A stretch of DNA of 64,000 nt from Carnobacterium divergens DSM 20623 (GCF_000744255.1 NZ_JQLO01000001.1:1426001-1490000), one strand, 5' to 3'. Positions 32,474 to 39,601 are shown, counted from the first letter of the stretch. Made by a program: numbers and translations. Notes: generated from the letters alone by a model not told the origin.

Positions 32474-33934
32474 TCATGTATCTTGATTGGTAAAATAGAA
32501 AGTAGAATAAAACGTTTCTAGTTTGGACCAGTCCTTTTCTCTTGGATATGTCAGAAAACAAAGGACTTCCACATTTGGGATAACAAGTCCAGGTATATTC
32601 GTAAGAACCAAATCACATTGATTTTTGATGTTTTCTATATCCACGAGGGTATAATTAATTCTTTTAACATCAAAACGTTTTTTAAATCTGTAGGTGATTT
32701 CATTTTGAATACGTTTTATAAATTTCTCTTCTGTACTGTAAATAAACCTTATTTTTAATGGCACTACTTCCCTCTCAAGTACGATGACAAATTCGTCCCA
32801 ATAGATGATCAATATGCGTATATAGTCGTTTAATTTATAGTCTTCCAAAACTTCATCTTGAAAAATCTCTTTTAATTTTAATCGGATAAACTCAATTCCT
32901 TTAAAATAGTCATGGTTGAAATGATTGACAATATCCAATGAAAGATCGTATAAAATATGATGTTTTCCATATTCAATCATCCGACTATTACAAAGAAGAG
33001 TTACTAATACTTCTCTATTGGTCTGTTCAATTTTATACTTAAAAGCTATACTATCAATCAATTCTTCAAATTTTTCTTTGGTTTGTTTAAGCTGATTATT
33101 TATTTTTGCATGTTCTACTAATTTATTGTAACTAAAAGACCATTTCCCATCTAAAAATAAAGAAAATAATTGAATTAAATCTTGATCACTAATATCTGTA
33201 TTAAATGCATTATTTAATTGTTTTTTGATTGACGAAGTGTCAACATCAGAAAAAATATTTTTCCGTTTAAGATTTGGCTCATCAATGACAAAATGATTGT
33301 TTTTCCGTCGAATTAATTGTACCAACATAAACATCTCTATTTGTTCTCTGCCTTGATATTCTAATTTAACATAATATTGTTTTAATGCTAAATCGATTAG
33401 CTCCTTAACTGCAGCTATCTGCGCTTCTGTGAAAATAGTTTTATTAAAATAATATCGCTCTAACACATAATAGGTAAAAACAGTATAAATTCTCCATTCA
33501 TCCCCTATAATTTGCAACGGGTTTAAATTTATTTCCATACCTTCTTCCCGTAATACGACATTAATTCTGCTCACCATTCTTCTCAAAGATGAAGCGCTCA
33601 GAAATAACTCTTCTGACAACTTTTCTATTGTATAGGTTTCACACAAAAAAATTTTTTCAAGTAAACTGAATTCAAGGCTTGCTGAAAGCAAAGCAGAGTA
33701 TATATACATAATAGAATAGTTAGAAGGGATTACAATTTTTACGCCTTTATTTCCATTAACCTTAATGTCAATCGGAAATAGAATTAACCTCGCATGCTCG
33801 ATATCTCTTTTTAACGTTTTAGAAGAGACCTTAAGGTTATTACAAAGATCCCCCATAAGCAGCTCGTCTTTATCGTACAAAAATTCAACTAAATTTAAAA
33901 TACGACTGTCCTGAGGAGACAATATTCTTCTCAT
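32474..33934 (-). CDS. Second Mga-like helix-turn-helix regulator
   Basis: A 486-residue paralogue in fold of the regulator downstream. It has an N-terminal winged-helix (DELLMGDLCNNLKVSSKTLKRDIEHARLIL, about 17-46), the Mga-type second helix-turn-helix (TYTIEKLSEELFLSASSLRRMVSRINVVLREEGMEI), a helical PRD-like middle and a C-terminal alpha/beta domain with PLKIRFIYSTEEKFIKRIQNEI. It has its own terminator, so it is a separate transcript. Two regulators beside one WxL locus suggest a cascade or divided control, unproven. Confidence 0.85.
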   Translation of the reverse strand: MRRILSPQDSRILNLVEFLYDKDELLMGDLCNNLKVSSKTLKRDIEHARLILFPIDIKVNGNKGVKIVIPSNYSIMYIYSALLSASLEFSLLEKIFLCETYTIEKLSEELFLSASSLRRMVSRINVVLREEGMEINLNPLQIIGDEWRIYTVFTYYVLERYYFNKTIFTEAQIAAVKELIDLALKQYYVKLEYQGREQIEMFMLVQLIRRKNNHFVIDEPNLKRKNIFSDVDTSSIKKQLNNAFNTDISDQDLIQLFSLFLDGKWSFSYNKLVEHAKINNQLKQTKEKFEELIDSIAFKYKIEQTNREVLVTLLCNSRMIEYGKHHILYDLSLDIVNHFNHDYFKGIEFIRLKLKEIFQDEVLEDYKLNDYIRILIIYWDEFVIVLEREVVPLKIRFIYSTEEKFIKRIQNEITYRFKKRFDVKRINYTLVDIENIKNQCDLVLTNIPGLVIPNVEVLCFLTYPREKDWSKLETFYSTFYFTNQDT

Positions 33935-34045
33935 ATCTAATCAACTATCTTTTTTCACCTTAACTTTTATTTAAACGCGCTCTTCTTTAGGGCTGTAAAA
34001 AGTTTAGTTAAGATTTCATTTCGACACACCTGTCTGCATAGATAA

Positions 34046-34525
34046 TTAATTTTTAGCTAACAAAAATTCAATATCTTTCATCATATTTTTAGGGCTATCC
34101 GTCGGTGCATATCTTTTTACAATAGTTCCTTCTTGATCAATTAAAAATTTCGTGAAATTCCATTTAATTTTACTTCCTAAAACACCTGAAGTATTCTCAA
34201 CTAAATAAGAAAAAATTGGGTTCGCATTTTCACCGTTTACTTTGGAAATCTCATGCATAGGAAAGCTCACTCCATAAGTCAAACGACATGCCTCTCCCGC
34301 TTCTTTGCTCGTACCTAGTTCTTGTTTAAACTGGTTAGATGGGAATCCTAAGACCTCTAATCCTTTTTCACTGTATGCCTCATAGATTGTTTCTAAATCT
34401 TCAAATTGAGGTGCTAGCCCACACTTAGTTGCTGTATTTACGATCACGAGTACCTTACCTCGATATTTTTCCATTGAGTAGGTTTCGCCATTTTCTAGTG
34501 TTGCTGTATAATCATAAATAGTCAT
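34046..34525 (-). CDS. Glutathione peroxidase family protein (thiol peroxidase)
   Basis: Reduces peroxides in the cytoplasm. The 159 residues carry the Gpx signatures VNTATKCGLAPQFEDLE (peroxidatic Cys at about 35), LGFPSNQFKQELG (Gln) and KIKWNFTKFLID (Trp and Asn of the tetrad). The residue is Cys, not selenocysteine, as usual in bacteria, where thioredoxin is often the real reductant. It stands alone; neighbours do not add to its role. Confidence 0.94.
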   Translation of the reverse strand: MTIYDYTATLENGETYSMEKYRGKVLVIVNTATKCGLAPQFEDLETIYEAYSEKGLEVLGFPSNQFKQELGTSKEAGEACRLTYGVSFPMHEISKVNGENANPIFSYLVENTSGVLGSKIKWNFTKFLIDQEGTIVKRYAPTDSPKNMMKDIEFLLAKN

Positions 34526-34835
34526 TTTAGTTCCCCTTCCTCAAATAACAAAAGTTAATTTTCATTCTATTGACTATTCATAGTATATCCTAAAACTACT
34601 TTTTCCCCTCTGATTTAGTCTTATTTTTTAGCATTTTTTTATACAATGTTCAATCAGGTATGATTAAGGGGAGACTTAGGTATACTTTTAATATTTCTCT
34701 CTACCTAATAAGCATATATTGAGTACCTTCTATATTTAGTCCTTTTCTATTATCATGAATTGTCTATCTTTTTGCAAGAACTTATTGTAACCTTAATCAT
34801 GCTATTTTTTGTAACCTAGAATCAAGGTTCTAGCA
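34526..34835. other. Gap upstream of the glutathione peroxidase gene
   Basis: No gene seen. It contains an inverted repeat TTAGGTA (34676-34682) and TACCTAA (34702-34708) that could fold as a hairpin in either strand, and an AT-rich stretch. It should hold the peroxidase promoter and, on the other strand, that of the small frame at 34836, but no clear promoter was found. Confidence 0.35.
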
Positions 34836-34946
34836 ATGACACTTCATCTTCAAAATTTAAATAAATTGAATTTTTTCACTTTCTTCTTTTTGATTGCACT
34901 CTCTTGTTCATTCATAGCAGGAATTCGTAATTTAAAGAAACATTAA
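34836..34946 (+). CDS. Possible small membrane peptide (36 aa)
   Basis: ATG with AAGG eight bases before it, reading MTLHLQNLNKLNFFTFFFLIALSCSF and ending AGIRNLKKH. It has one hydrophobic helix of about 16-18 residues followed by a short basic tail, the layout of small membrane peptides or type I toxins. A bidirectional terminator begins 13 bases after its stop and is shared with another small gene on the opposite strand. Size alone makes this uncertain; no family is recognised. Confidence 0.35.
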   Translation: MTLHLQNLNKLNFFTFFFLIALSCSFIAGIRNLKKH

Positions 34947-34958
34947 AGTAGACCAAAT

Positions 34959-35006
34959 AAAAACAAGCAACGCTTTTATTTGGTGAGAAAAGTGTTGCTT
35001 GCTTTT
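34959..35006. terminator. Bidirectional terminator between two convergent small frames
   Basis: CAAGCAACGCTTTT pairs with AAAAGTGTTGCTTG (one G-T pair) around a 10-base loop, with T-rich ends on both strands. No larger gene lies close on either side, which supports the two small frames as real transcripts. Confidence 0.8.
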
Positions 35007-35011
35007 ATAAT

Positions 35012-35131
35012 TTATTTAGTAGATGCTTGTGGTTTTATTTTCTCCCACACGACTGTCATTTCGTTATACTCGTTAATTTCAATAATGGGTTGCTTTTGAT
35101 AATAAATAAGAAAAAATAATAAATGAATCAT
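35012..35131 (-). CDS. Possible small protein (39 aa) with good ribosome site
   Basis: ATG at 35131 with AGAGGA eight bases before it, reading MIHLLFFLIYYQKQPIIEIN and ending KIKPQASTK. A hydrophobic start is followed by a polar, charged remainder. A terminator follows 5 bases after the stop. Two exact direct repeats of AGAATGTTC lie upstream. I do not recognise the family. Confidence 0.4.
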   Translation of the reverse strand: MIHLLFFLIYYQKQPIIEINEYNEMTVVWEKIKPQASTK

Positions 35132-35154
35132 CCAATCATTCCTCTCATCTTTAA

Positions 35155-35205
35155 GAACATTCTTACCTTTCTATATCTATCTTACCGAAGAGCTATGAAC
35201 ATTCT
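35155..35205 (-). repeat. Pair of 9-bp direct repeats upstream of the 39-aa frame
   Basis: AGAATGTTC on the minus strand occurs at 35155-35163 and 35197-35205, start to start 42 bp, about four DNA turns. Such spacing suits a dimeric regulator at a promoter. Chance occurrence cannot be excluded. Confidence 0.35.
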
Positions 35206-35243
35206 GTTAATAAAAACTAAAGGAAAGGTTAAATCAGTAAAAT

Positions 35244-35279
35244 AAAACAGCTGTCCACAAATTGTGAACAGCTGTTTTT
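35244..35279 (-). terminator. Terminator of the DUF3284 operon
   Basis: AAAACAGCTGT and its complement form the stem, extended by CAC/GTG, with T-run on the minus strand. It directly follows the DUF3284 stop codon. Confidence 0.9.
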
Positions 35280-35691
35280 AATTTGTAACTTCAATCGAAG
35301 TTAGCATCTTTTTCATATTTCGTTTTCTAAAGTAACCTAAAATAATACCTAGTAGTTGGTCATTTAAATTTTGAATCGTTCCAAAAGACTCCATTTTTTC
35401 TTCATAATGAATACGGCAACGATTAGCATCCAACGCTTCAATTTTGTAGGCTACTTCAAATTTATTTTTCACTGTTTCCGTTGTGAATGCATACGCTTCG
35501 TTATCTACCATTTCAGTAATCACAATTTTACCAGTAGATGTTTTATTGAATTGTTTTTTATAAGTAAAACCTGCTAATTGATTTCTTCTTAAGGCTTTCT
35601 TTGTGTGTACACGAATATCGTACAACACAGATTCCATCACTCGGTCGTAAAAATATTGAGCGGATACATTTAATTCTTTTGTAATTTCCAT
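35278..35691 (-). CDS. DUF3284 domain protein in a sigma-54 operon
   Basis: A 137-residue protein matching the DUF3284 family by its start (MEITKELNVSAQYFYDRVMESVLYDI) and the alternating strands VITEMVDNEAYAFTTETVKNKFEVAYKIEAL. The pattern resembles a START/polyketide-cyclase-like fold, though this is by eye. Members are often found beside lactose/cellobiose PTS genes, as here. It is the last of three small genes read from a -24/-12 promoter at 36158-36173 and overlaps the previous one by 22 bp. Function unknown. Confidence 0.85.
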   Translation of the reverse strand: MEITKELNVSAQYFYDRVMESVLYDIRVHTKKALRRNQLAGFTYKKQFNKTSTGKIVITEMVDNEAYAFTTETVKNKFEVAYKIEALDANRCRIHYEEKMESFGTIQNLNDQLLGIILGYFRKRNMKKMLTSIEVTN

Positions 35692-35876
35692 TTATTTTCC
35701 CCTCCACTTTTTTTAATCCCTTGAGCTTTGCCTTTTCGATAAATAAGATAGCCCACTGCTAAAATGAATCCTCCTGTGATTAACACAGAATAGTTGATAA
35801 TCATTCCATTTCCAACAGCACTCATCATCATAATCAGCAATCCGATACTCATTACAAACAATCCATTCTTAAGCAT
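35670..35876 (-). CDS. Small two-helix membrane protein
   Basis: About 68 residues from MLKNGLFVMSIGLLIMMMSAV, with two hydrophobic helices (about 5-24 and 30-46) and a basic, polar tail (YRKGKAQGIKKSGGENKW). I place the start at 35876, because the earlier ATG at 35885 lies directly on the AAGGA ribosome site. It overlaps the DUF3284 gene by 22 bp, which points to coupled translation. No family recognised. Co-regulation with PTS genes suggests a role linked to sugar uptake, unproven. Confidence 0.7.
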   Translation of the reverse strand: MLKNGLFVMSIGLLIMMMSAVGNGMIINYSVLITGGFILAVGYLIYRKGKAQGIKKSGGENKWKLQKN

Positions 35877-35889
35877 ATGACTCATCCTT

Positions 35890-36111
35890 TCATTCTGCGG
35901 TTACTTGAAAATATAACACTGCACCATAAGGAGTCTCCTTAATAATTTCTTTTACTTTTTTTGCAGTGGCTTCAAGATCAGTTGCATTTGTGTTGAAATA
36001 CAATTTCATTCCTTTTTTTTCAATAAACTCAAAAGTTAATCCTTCTTCATTATACGTTGTTAACGTTTCAATTATTTTATCTTGTTGAACTGGTGCATTT
36101 AATACGATCAT
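35890..36111 (-). CDS. Small protein of unknown function, first in a sigma-54 operon
   Basis: A 73-residue soluble protein (MIVLNAPVQQDKIIETLTTY ... GAVLYFQVTAE) with an alternating strand-helix pattern like a small ferredoxin-like fold. The ribosome site is AGAGGG. Its start is 47 bases from a -24/-12 promoter, so it is the first gene of that operon. No known family is recognised. Confidence 0.75.
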   Translation of the reverse strand: MIVLNAPVQQDKIIETLTTYNEEGLTFEFIEKKGMKLYFNTNATDLEATAKKVKEIIKETPYGAVLYFQVTAE

Positions 36112-36157
36112 CGGGTTCCCTCTTTTCTCTTGATTAGGTTCCTTACTATACTATAAT

Positions 36158-36173
36158 GCAAGTTTCATGCCAA
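36158..36173 (-). promoter_or_regulatory. Sigma-54 (-24/-12) promoter P4
   Basis: The minus strand reads TTGGCATGAAACTTGCAT. The -24 GG and -12 GC are 12 bases apart, as required. It is one base from the TGGCAC consensus (C to T). It drives the three-gene operon ending with DUF3284. Confidence 0.85.
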
Positions 36174-36225
36174 GTAGTTAGCTCTGAAAACCTTATTTTA
36201 AAACGATTTAATTAGTCTAAACAAT

Positions 36226-36250
36226 TACACATACCTTTTAAATTTACACA
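36226..36250 (-). promoter_or_regulatory. Paired TGTGTA enhancer-like motifs of P4
   Basis: TGTGTA on the minus strand at 36226-36231 and 36245-36250, start to start 19 bp. The far copy is centred 88 bp upstream of the -12 GC. The same pair occurs at the three other sigma-54 promoters. Confidence 0.6.
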
Positions 36251-36259
36251 CTAATAATA

Positions 36260-36301
36260 AAACGGTTTGCTTTGATGACTGATCCATCGAAGCAAACCGT
36301 T
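36260..36301 (-). terminator. Terminator after the first IIC gene
   Basis: AACGGTTTGCTTTGATG and CATCGAAGCAAACCGTT form a 17-bp stem (one G-T pair) around a 7-base loop, followed by TTTATTATT on the minus strand. Confidence 0.9.
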
Positions 36302-36305
36302 ATTT

Positions 36306-37703
36306 TTATGCGTCTACTTCACCTGCATTTGGATCAATTTTATTTGCTGCTAATACAAATGGTGTCCAGATTGCAAAAGCAACAACTGAATTAATTAAGG
36401 TTAAAATTGGTGCACGCCAGTCCCCGCCAGTTGCAAGGAATGAATTTAAGAACGGAGGCATAACCCATAGCACTTGAACTTTGATTGGACTTACTAAACC
36501 AAGTGTTGTTGCAAAGTAAGCAATTGTTACCATCACACATGGTGCTAATAAGAATGGAATAAAGTAAATAGCGTTCAATACAATTGGCAAACCAAACATT
36601 GCTGGTTCATTGATGTTGAAAATTCCTGGCGCTAATGATAACTTAGCAACAGTTAATTGATCTGCGCGTTTTGAGAATAGTAAGATGGCAATAATCAAGA
36701 CAATCGTACCACCTGAACCACCCATCCAAACATAAGCATCAAATGATCCGCGTACCCACTCATAAGGAAGTGGCAAACCTTTTTGTGCAGCGTTTACATT
36801 TTCAAGCCCTGCAGTTCCCCAAATAGATTCTAGAACTGGTGCTAATACGTTAGGTCCATGAATTCCAAAGAACCATAACAATTGAACTAAGAAAGTAATT
36901 AGTAGTACAACGCTAAAGCCTTGTGATAGCGCTAATAGCGGCGCTTGGATTTCTGCAGAAATCCAATCAATAATAGCCATTCCTGTTACTTTTGTAAATA
37001 CGAAATTGATAATACCTGAAACATATAAAGCAACTGTTGCTGGGATAATTGCAGCAAAAGCTTTTGATACTGCTGGTGGAACTTGTTCTGGCATTTTGAT
37101 TGTAATATTTGCTAACATTAATTTAGAGAAAATAATAACTGAAATAAATCCGAATAACATTGCTGTAAATAGTCCAGTGCCACCTAAGTGTGCGCCAATA
37201 TTAAAATAACTACCACCTGTTGATGAAATAACTGAAACCCCATCTGCTGTTGCTACTTGTCCACCTGCATCTGTAATCATTGTTACAGCGCTTTTAGATA
37301 AAACAGCTTTTAGTGGGAAATCAACGGTTGCTGCTTGTGCTAATCCCATTACAAATGCTGCTAGTGAAACCACTGCACCTGATAAAGCATCTACTTTATA
37401 AGCTTTAGCTAAATTATAACCTAATGTCATTGAGAAAATAACTGCTACAACTGCTAAAGTTCCTGTCCAAACAAATCCATTAACTCCAATGATTGGATTC
37501 ATTGCTTTAACAAAACCTGTCCATCCCCATTCAGTAGGAAAATCACGTAAGAAGGCATTTAACAGTACTGCAATCGATCCTGCCATAGTTGCTGGCATTG
37601 TACCAATAAAAGCATCACGTAGAGCAACCAAGTGCTTCTGTGATCCTACTTTTGTTGCAACTGGAACCACATATTTTTCGAGCCAATTCATCAAACCATT
37701 CAT
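36306..37703 (-). CDS. PTS lactose/cellobiose-family transporter subunit IIC
   Basis: Membrane channel of a phosphotransferase sugar transporter. The start at 37703 (MNGLMNWLEKYVVPVATKV) has GGGAGGA nine bases before it. About 465 residues with ten or so hydrophobic segments and family motifs LVALRDAFIGTMPATMAGS, FFGIHGPNVLAP and PGIFNINEPAMFGLPIVLNAIYFIPFLLAP. It is longer than the second IIC because of an insert (about 125-165, with AVTMITDAGGQVATADGV). The substrate is a beta-glucoside or similar disaccharide by family. It ends a cassette IIB, eroded IIA, IIC read from P3. Confidence 0.92.
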   Translation of the reverse strand: MNGLMNWLEKYVVPVATKVGSQKHLVALRDAFIGTMPATMAGSIAVLLNAFLRDFPTEWGWTGFVKAMNPIIGVNGFVWTGTLAVVAVIFSMTLGYNLAKAYKVDALSGAVVSLAAFVMGLAQAATVDFPLKAVLSKSAVTMITDAGGQVATADGVSVISSTGGSYFNIGAHLGGTGLFTAMLFGFISVIIFSKLMLANITIKMPEQVPPAVSKAFAAIIPATVALYVSGIINFVFTKVTGMAIIDWISAEIQAPLLALSQGFSVVLLITFLVQLLWFFGIHGPNVLAPVLESIWGTAGLENVNAAQKGLPLPYEWVRGSFDAYVWMGGSGGTIVLIIAILLFSKRADQLTVAKLSLAPGIFNINEPAMFGLPIVLNAIYFIPFLLAPCVMVTIAYFATTLGLVSPIKVQVLWVMPPFLNSFLATGGDWRAPILTLINSVVAFAIWTPFVLAANKIDPNAGEVDA

Positions 37704-37743
37704 TTTTATTCCTCCCAAAATTTAATTAATAGTTATAAAATAA

Positions 37744-37759
37744 ATAAAAGCGTTCTCAT
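37744..37759. promoter_or_regulatory. Weak candidate cre (CcpA) site before IIC
   Basis: ATAAAAGCGTTCTCAT differs from the consensus WTGNAANCGNWWNCAW at two places. It lies 41 bases upstream of the IIC start, inside the P3 transcript. Confidence 0.3.
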
Positions 37760-37840
37760 TTATTTTGATAATATCCAAATCTAGTAAGTTTTTTCTTGCT
37801 GGTTAACAGAAATACTCATCATCCTTTTGTAAACAATGAC

Positions 37841-37974
37841 CATTTATCTCGCTAAATCACGAAATAGGATAGTATTCATTAAATGATCTTGGCTCATCGT
37901 TTACAGCACTTTTAGCATTTCCCCTATTGATGATCAATCCCATGATTATTTCTAAATTTTGTTCATTCAGTTAT
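37841..37974 (-). pseudogene. Eroded PTS IIA gene remnant
   Basis: Both ends of this stretch align base for base with the intact IIA gene at 38875-39204. The start side matches ATCATGGGATT and GGAAATGCTAA, and the end side matches TCAAGATCATTTAATGAAT and CGTGA-TTAGC. About 200 bp of the middle (near codons 26-83) is missing, the start codon is ATA, and stops are present. It lies between a IIB and a IIC gene, where a IIA gene would be expected. Confidence 0.8.
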
Positions 37975-38004
37975 CACATCCACTCCTTTACTAAATCGTC
38001 ATGA

Positions 38005-38322
38005 CTATTTCATTAAGTTCATTGCTTGATCTAATACTTTTTCGCCATTCATCATGCCATAATCTTGCATGTTAATAACTTCTAATGGAATGCCTTTTTC
38101 AGCTACCTTAGGTTCAAATTGGGCTTTCATAAAGCGTACTTGTGGGCCTAATAGCATCACGTCAATATTTTTTGATTCTAAATTTGTATCAGCTTCTGAA
38201 GCGGATACTGCAAAAATTTCTGCGTCTAGTCCTCTTGCTTCTGCTGCTTTTTCCATCTTTGTTACTAATAAACTTGTACTCATTCCTGCTGAACATACTA
38301 ACATGATTGTTTTATCTGCCAT
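38005..38322 (-). CDS. PTS lactose/cellobiose-family subunit IIB, duplicate copy A
   Basis: Cytoplasmic phosphocarrier that passes phosphate from IIA to the sugar at IIC. The 105 residues start ADKTIMLVCSAGMSTSLLVTKM, with the active Cys (about 10) in the CSAGMSTS loop. It differs from the copy at 39240-39557 only at a few residues near the C-terminus. The start at 38322 is preferred over an ATG two codons earlier because of CGGAG spacing. It is the first gene from sigma-54 promoter P3. Confidence 0.93.
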   Translation of the reverse strand: MADKTIMLVCSAGMSTSLLVTKMEKAAEARGLDAEIFAVSASEADTNLESKNIDVMLLGPQVRFMKAQFEPKVAEKGIPLEVINMQDYGMMNGEKVLDQAMNLMK

Positions 38323-38367
38323 TGTCATTCACTCCGTTTCTTTTTATTGTTTACACTTTATTATAAT

Positions 38368-38383
38368 GCAAGTTTCGTGCCAA
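38368..38383 (-). promoter_or_regulatory. Sigma-54 (-24/-12) promoter P3
   Basis: The minus strand reads TTGGCACGAAACTTGCAT, a full match to TGGCAC-N5-TTGCW, with GG and GC 12 bases apart. It is 46 bases upstream of the IIB start. Confidence 0.92.
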
Positions 38384-38433
38384 TAAAAAAGATATTGAAA
38401 ACGCTATCATTATAACGTTTCCAATATCTTTTT
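38384..38433 (-). terminator. Terminator after the middle IIB gene
   Basis: AAAAAAGATATTGgAAACG and its complement (one mismatch) make a long stem around an 11-base loop. It insulates P3 from the gene upstream and contains the cre site. Confidence 0.85.
38395..38410. promoter_or_regulatory. Perfect cre (CcpA) site between enhancer and P3
   Basis: TTGAAAACGCTATCAT matches the cre consensus WTGNAANCGNWWNCAW at every defined position. It lies between the TGTGTA pair and the -24 element, where CcpA would block activator looping. Confidence 0.65.
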
Positions 38434-38438
38434 TATTC

Positions 38439-38464
38439 TACACACTTTGAGGAATGTTTACACA
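38439..38464 (-). promoter_or_regulatory. Paired TGTGTA enhancer-like motifs of P3
   Basis: TGTGTA at 38439-38444 and 38459-38464, 20 bp apart. The far copy is centred about 92 bp upstream of the -12 GC. They lie just past the terminator, next to the middle IIB stop codon. Confidence 0.6.
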
Positions 38465-38475
38465 GATAAGTTATT

Positions 38476-38799
38476 TCATTGATTCTCCATTAATTTATCT
38501 GCCCAAGCCAACACACTTTCTCCGTCCATCAAGCCATAATCCTTCATTGAAATTACTTCAACAGGAATTCCTTTTGGTTCTAGCAAAGGCGCAAACTGTT
38601 TTTTCATAAAACGTACTTGTGGACCTAGTAACATGACATCAATTTCTTTTTCTTCTAAATAGGTATTCACATCTGAACCTGAAAGAGCAAATATTTCAAA
38701 AGGCAACTGCTTACTTTTTGCTGCTTTTTCCATATTTGAAACTAAGAGACTGGTACTCATTCCTGCTGAACATACTACCATAATCTTTTTCTTTTCCAA
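38476..38799 (-). CDS. PTS lactose/cellobiose-family subunit IIB, divergent copy
   Basis: A 107-residue IIB with the same Cys loop (MVVCSAGMSTSLLVSNM) but clearly diverged from the other two copies elsewhere, for example LPFEIFALSGSDVNTYLEEKEI. It starts at TTG after a strong AGGAGG. A terminator stands between it and the IIA gene upstream, so it is expressed only by read-through or from an unseen promoter. It may serve a different IIC or act in regulation. Confidence 0.9.
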   Translation of the reverse strand: MEKKKIMVVCSAGMSTSLLVSNMEKAAKSKQLPFEIFALSGSDVNTYLEEKEIDVMLLGPQVRFMKKQFAPLLEPKGIPVEVISMKDYGLMDGESVLAWADKLMENQ

Positions 38800-38826
38800 T
38801 TGGTTGTACCTCCTATTTACTTTCTT

Positions 38827-38857
38827 AAAAAAAGATAGGAGAATATCTCCTATCTTT
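38827..38857 (-). terminator. Terminator between IIA and the divergent IIB
   Basis: AAAGATAGGAGA pairs perfectly with TCTCCTATCTTT around a 3-base loop, and seven T follow on the minus strand. Confidence 0.9.
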
Positions 38858-38874
38858 ACTTTAGTGGCTTGTGC

Positions 38875-39204
38875 TTAAGCGATTGGTACGCCAGCCATTT
38901 TTTTATATAAATCAACCATCTCAGCTGCTAAGTCACGGAATGTGATTGCATTCATTAAATGATCTTGACTGTGTACGGTTAACAATGTTACTGCTACATG
39001 ATCGCCTTTTGCTTCTTGTGTAAGCATACTAGTTTGTGAATGATGAGCTTCTACCAATGCTTTGTCTGAATCAATTAATTTTTGATCTGCCAACTCAAAA
39101 TCACCTTTTTTTGCTGCATGAATGGCTTCCATTGCATCACTCTTAGCATTTCCTCCGTTAATAATTAATCCCATGATTGTTTCTAAATTTTCTTGATCTG
39201 CCAT
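38875..39204 (-). CDS. PTS lactose/cellobiose-family subunit IIA
   Basis: Soluble phosphocarrier between HPr and IIB. The 109 residues are all-helical, and the phosphorylated His is in VTLLTVHSQDHLMNAITFRD (about 78-82). GLIINGGNAKSDAMEAIHAAKKGDF is also typical. It is the only intact IIA here, so it must serve any of the three IIB proteins that work. It follows the 39240-39557 IIB by 35 bp. The ribosome site is GAGGAG. Confidence 0.94.
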   Translation of the reverse strand: MADQENLETIMGLIINGGNAKSDAMEAIHAAKKGDFELADQKLIDSDKALVEAHHSQTSMLTQEAKGDHVAVTLLTVHSQDHLMNAITFRDLAAEMVDLYKKMAGVPIA

Positions 39205-39239
39205 AATTAAACGCTCCTCTATCTACTAATTGTGTATTT

Positions 39240-39557
39240 TTATTTCATTAAGCTTAACGCTTGATCTAATACTTTTTCGCCATTCATCATACCGTAATCT
39301 TGCATGTTAATAACTTCTAATGGAATTCCTTTTTCTGCTAATTTAGGTTCAAATTGGGCTTTCATAAAGCGTACTTGTGGGCCTAATAGCATCACGTCAA
39401 TATTTTTTGATTCTAAATTTGTATCAGCTTCTGAAGCGGATACTGCAAAAATTTCTGCGTCTAGTCCTCTTGCTTCTGCTGCTTTTTCCATCTTTGTTAC
39501 TAATAAACTTGTACTCATTCCTGCTGAACATACTAACATGATTGTTTTATCTGCCAT
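39240..39557 (-). CDS. PTS lactose/cellobiose-family subunit IIB, duplicate copy B
   Basis: A 105-residue IIB almost identical to the copy at 38005-38322. The DNA is identical over most of the gene and promoter, which shows recent duplication or gene conversion. The active Cys loop is CSAGMSTSLL. It has its own sigma-54 promoter (P2) and leads a IIB-IIA pair ended by a terminator. Confidence 0.94.
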   Translation of the reverse strand: MADKTIMLVCSAGMSTSLLVTKMEKAAEARGLDAEIFAVSASEADTNLESKNIDVMLLGPQVRFMKAQFEPKLAEKGIPLEVINMQDYGMMNGEKVLDQALSLMK

Positions 39558-39601
39558 TGTTATTCACTCCGTTTCTCTTATTGTCTACACTTTATTATAA
39601 T

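Noticed and set aside
38069-38386. Twin plus-strand frames opposite the duplicated IIB genes (also 39304-39600), which look conserved with each other.
   Set aside because: Their similarity comes only from the duplication of the IIB DNA on the other strand.
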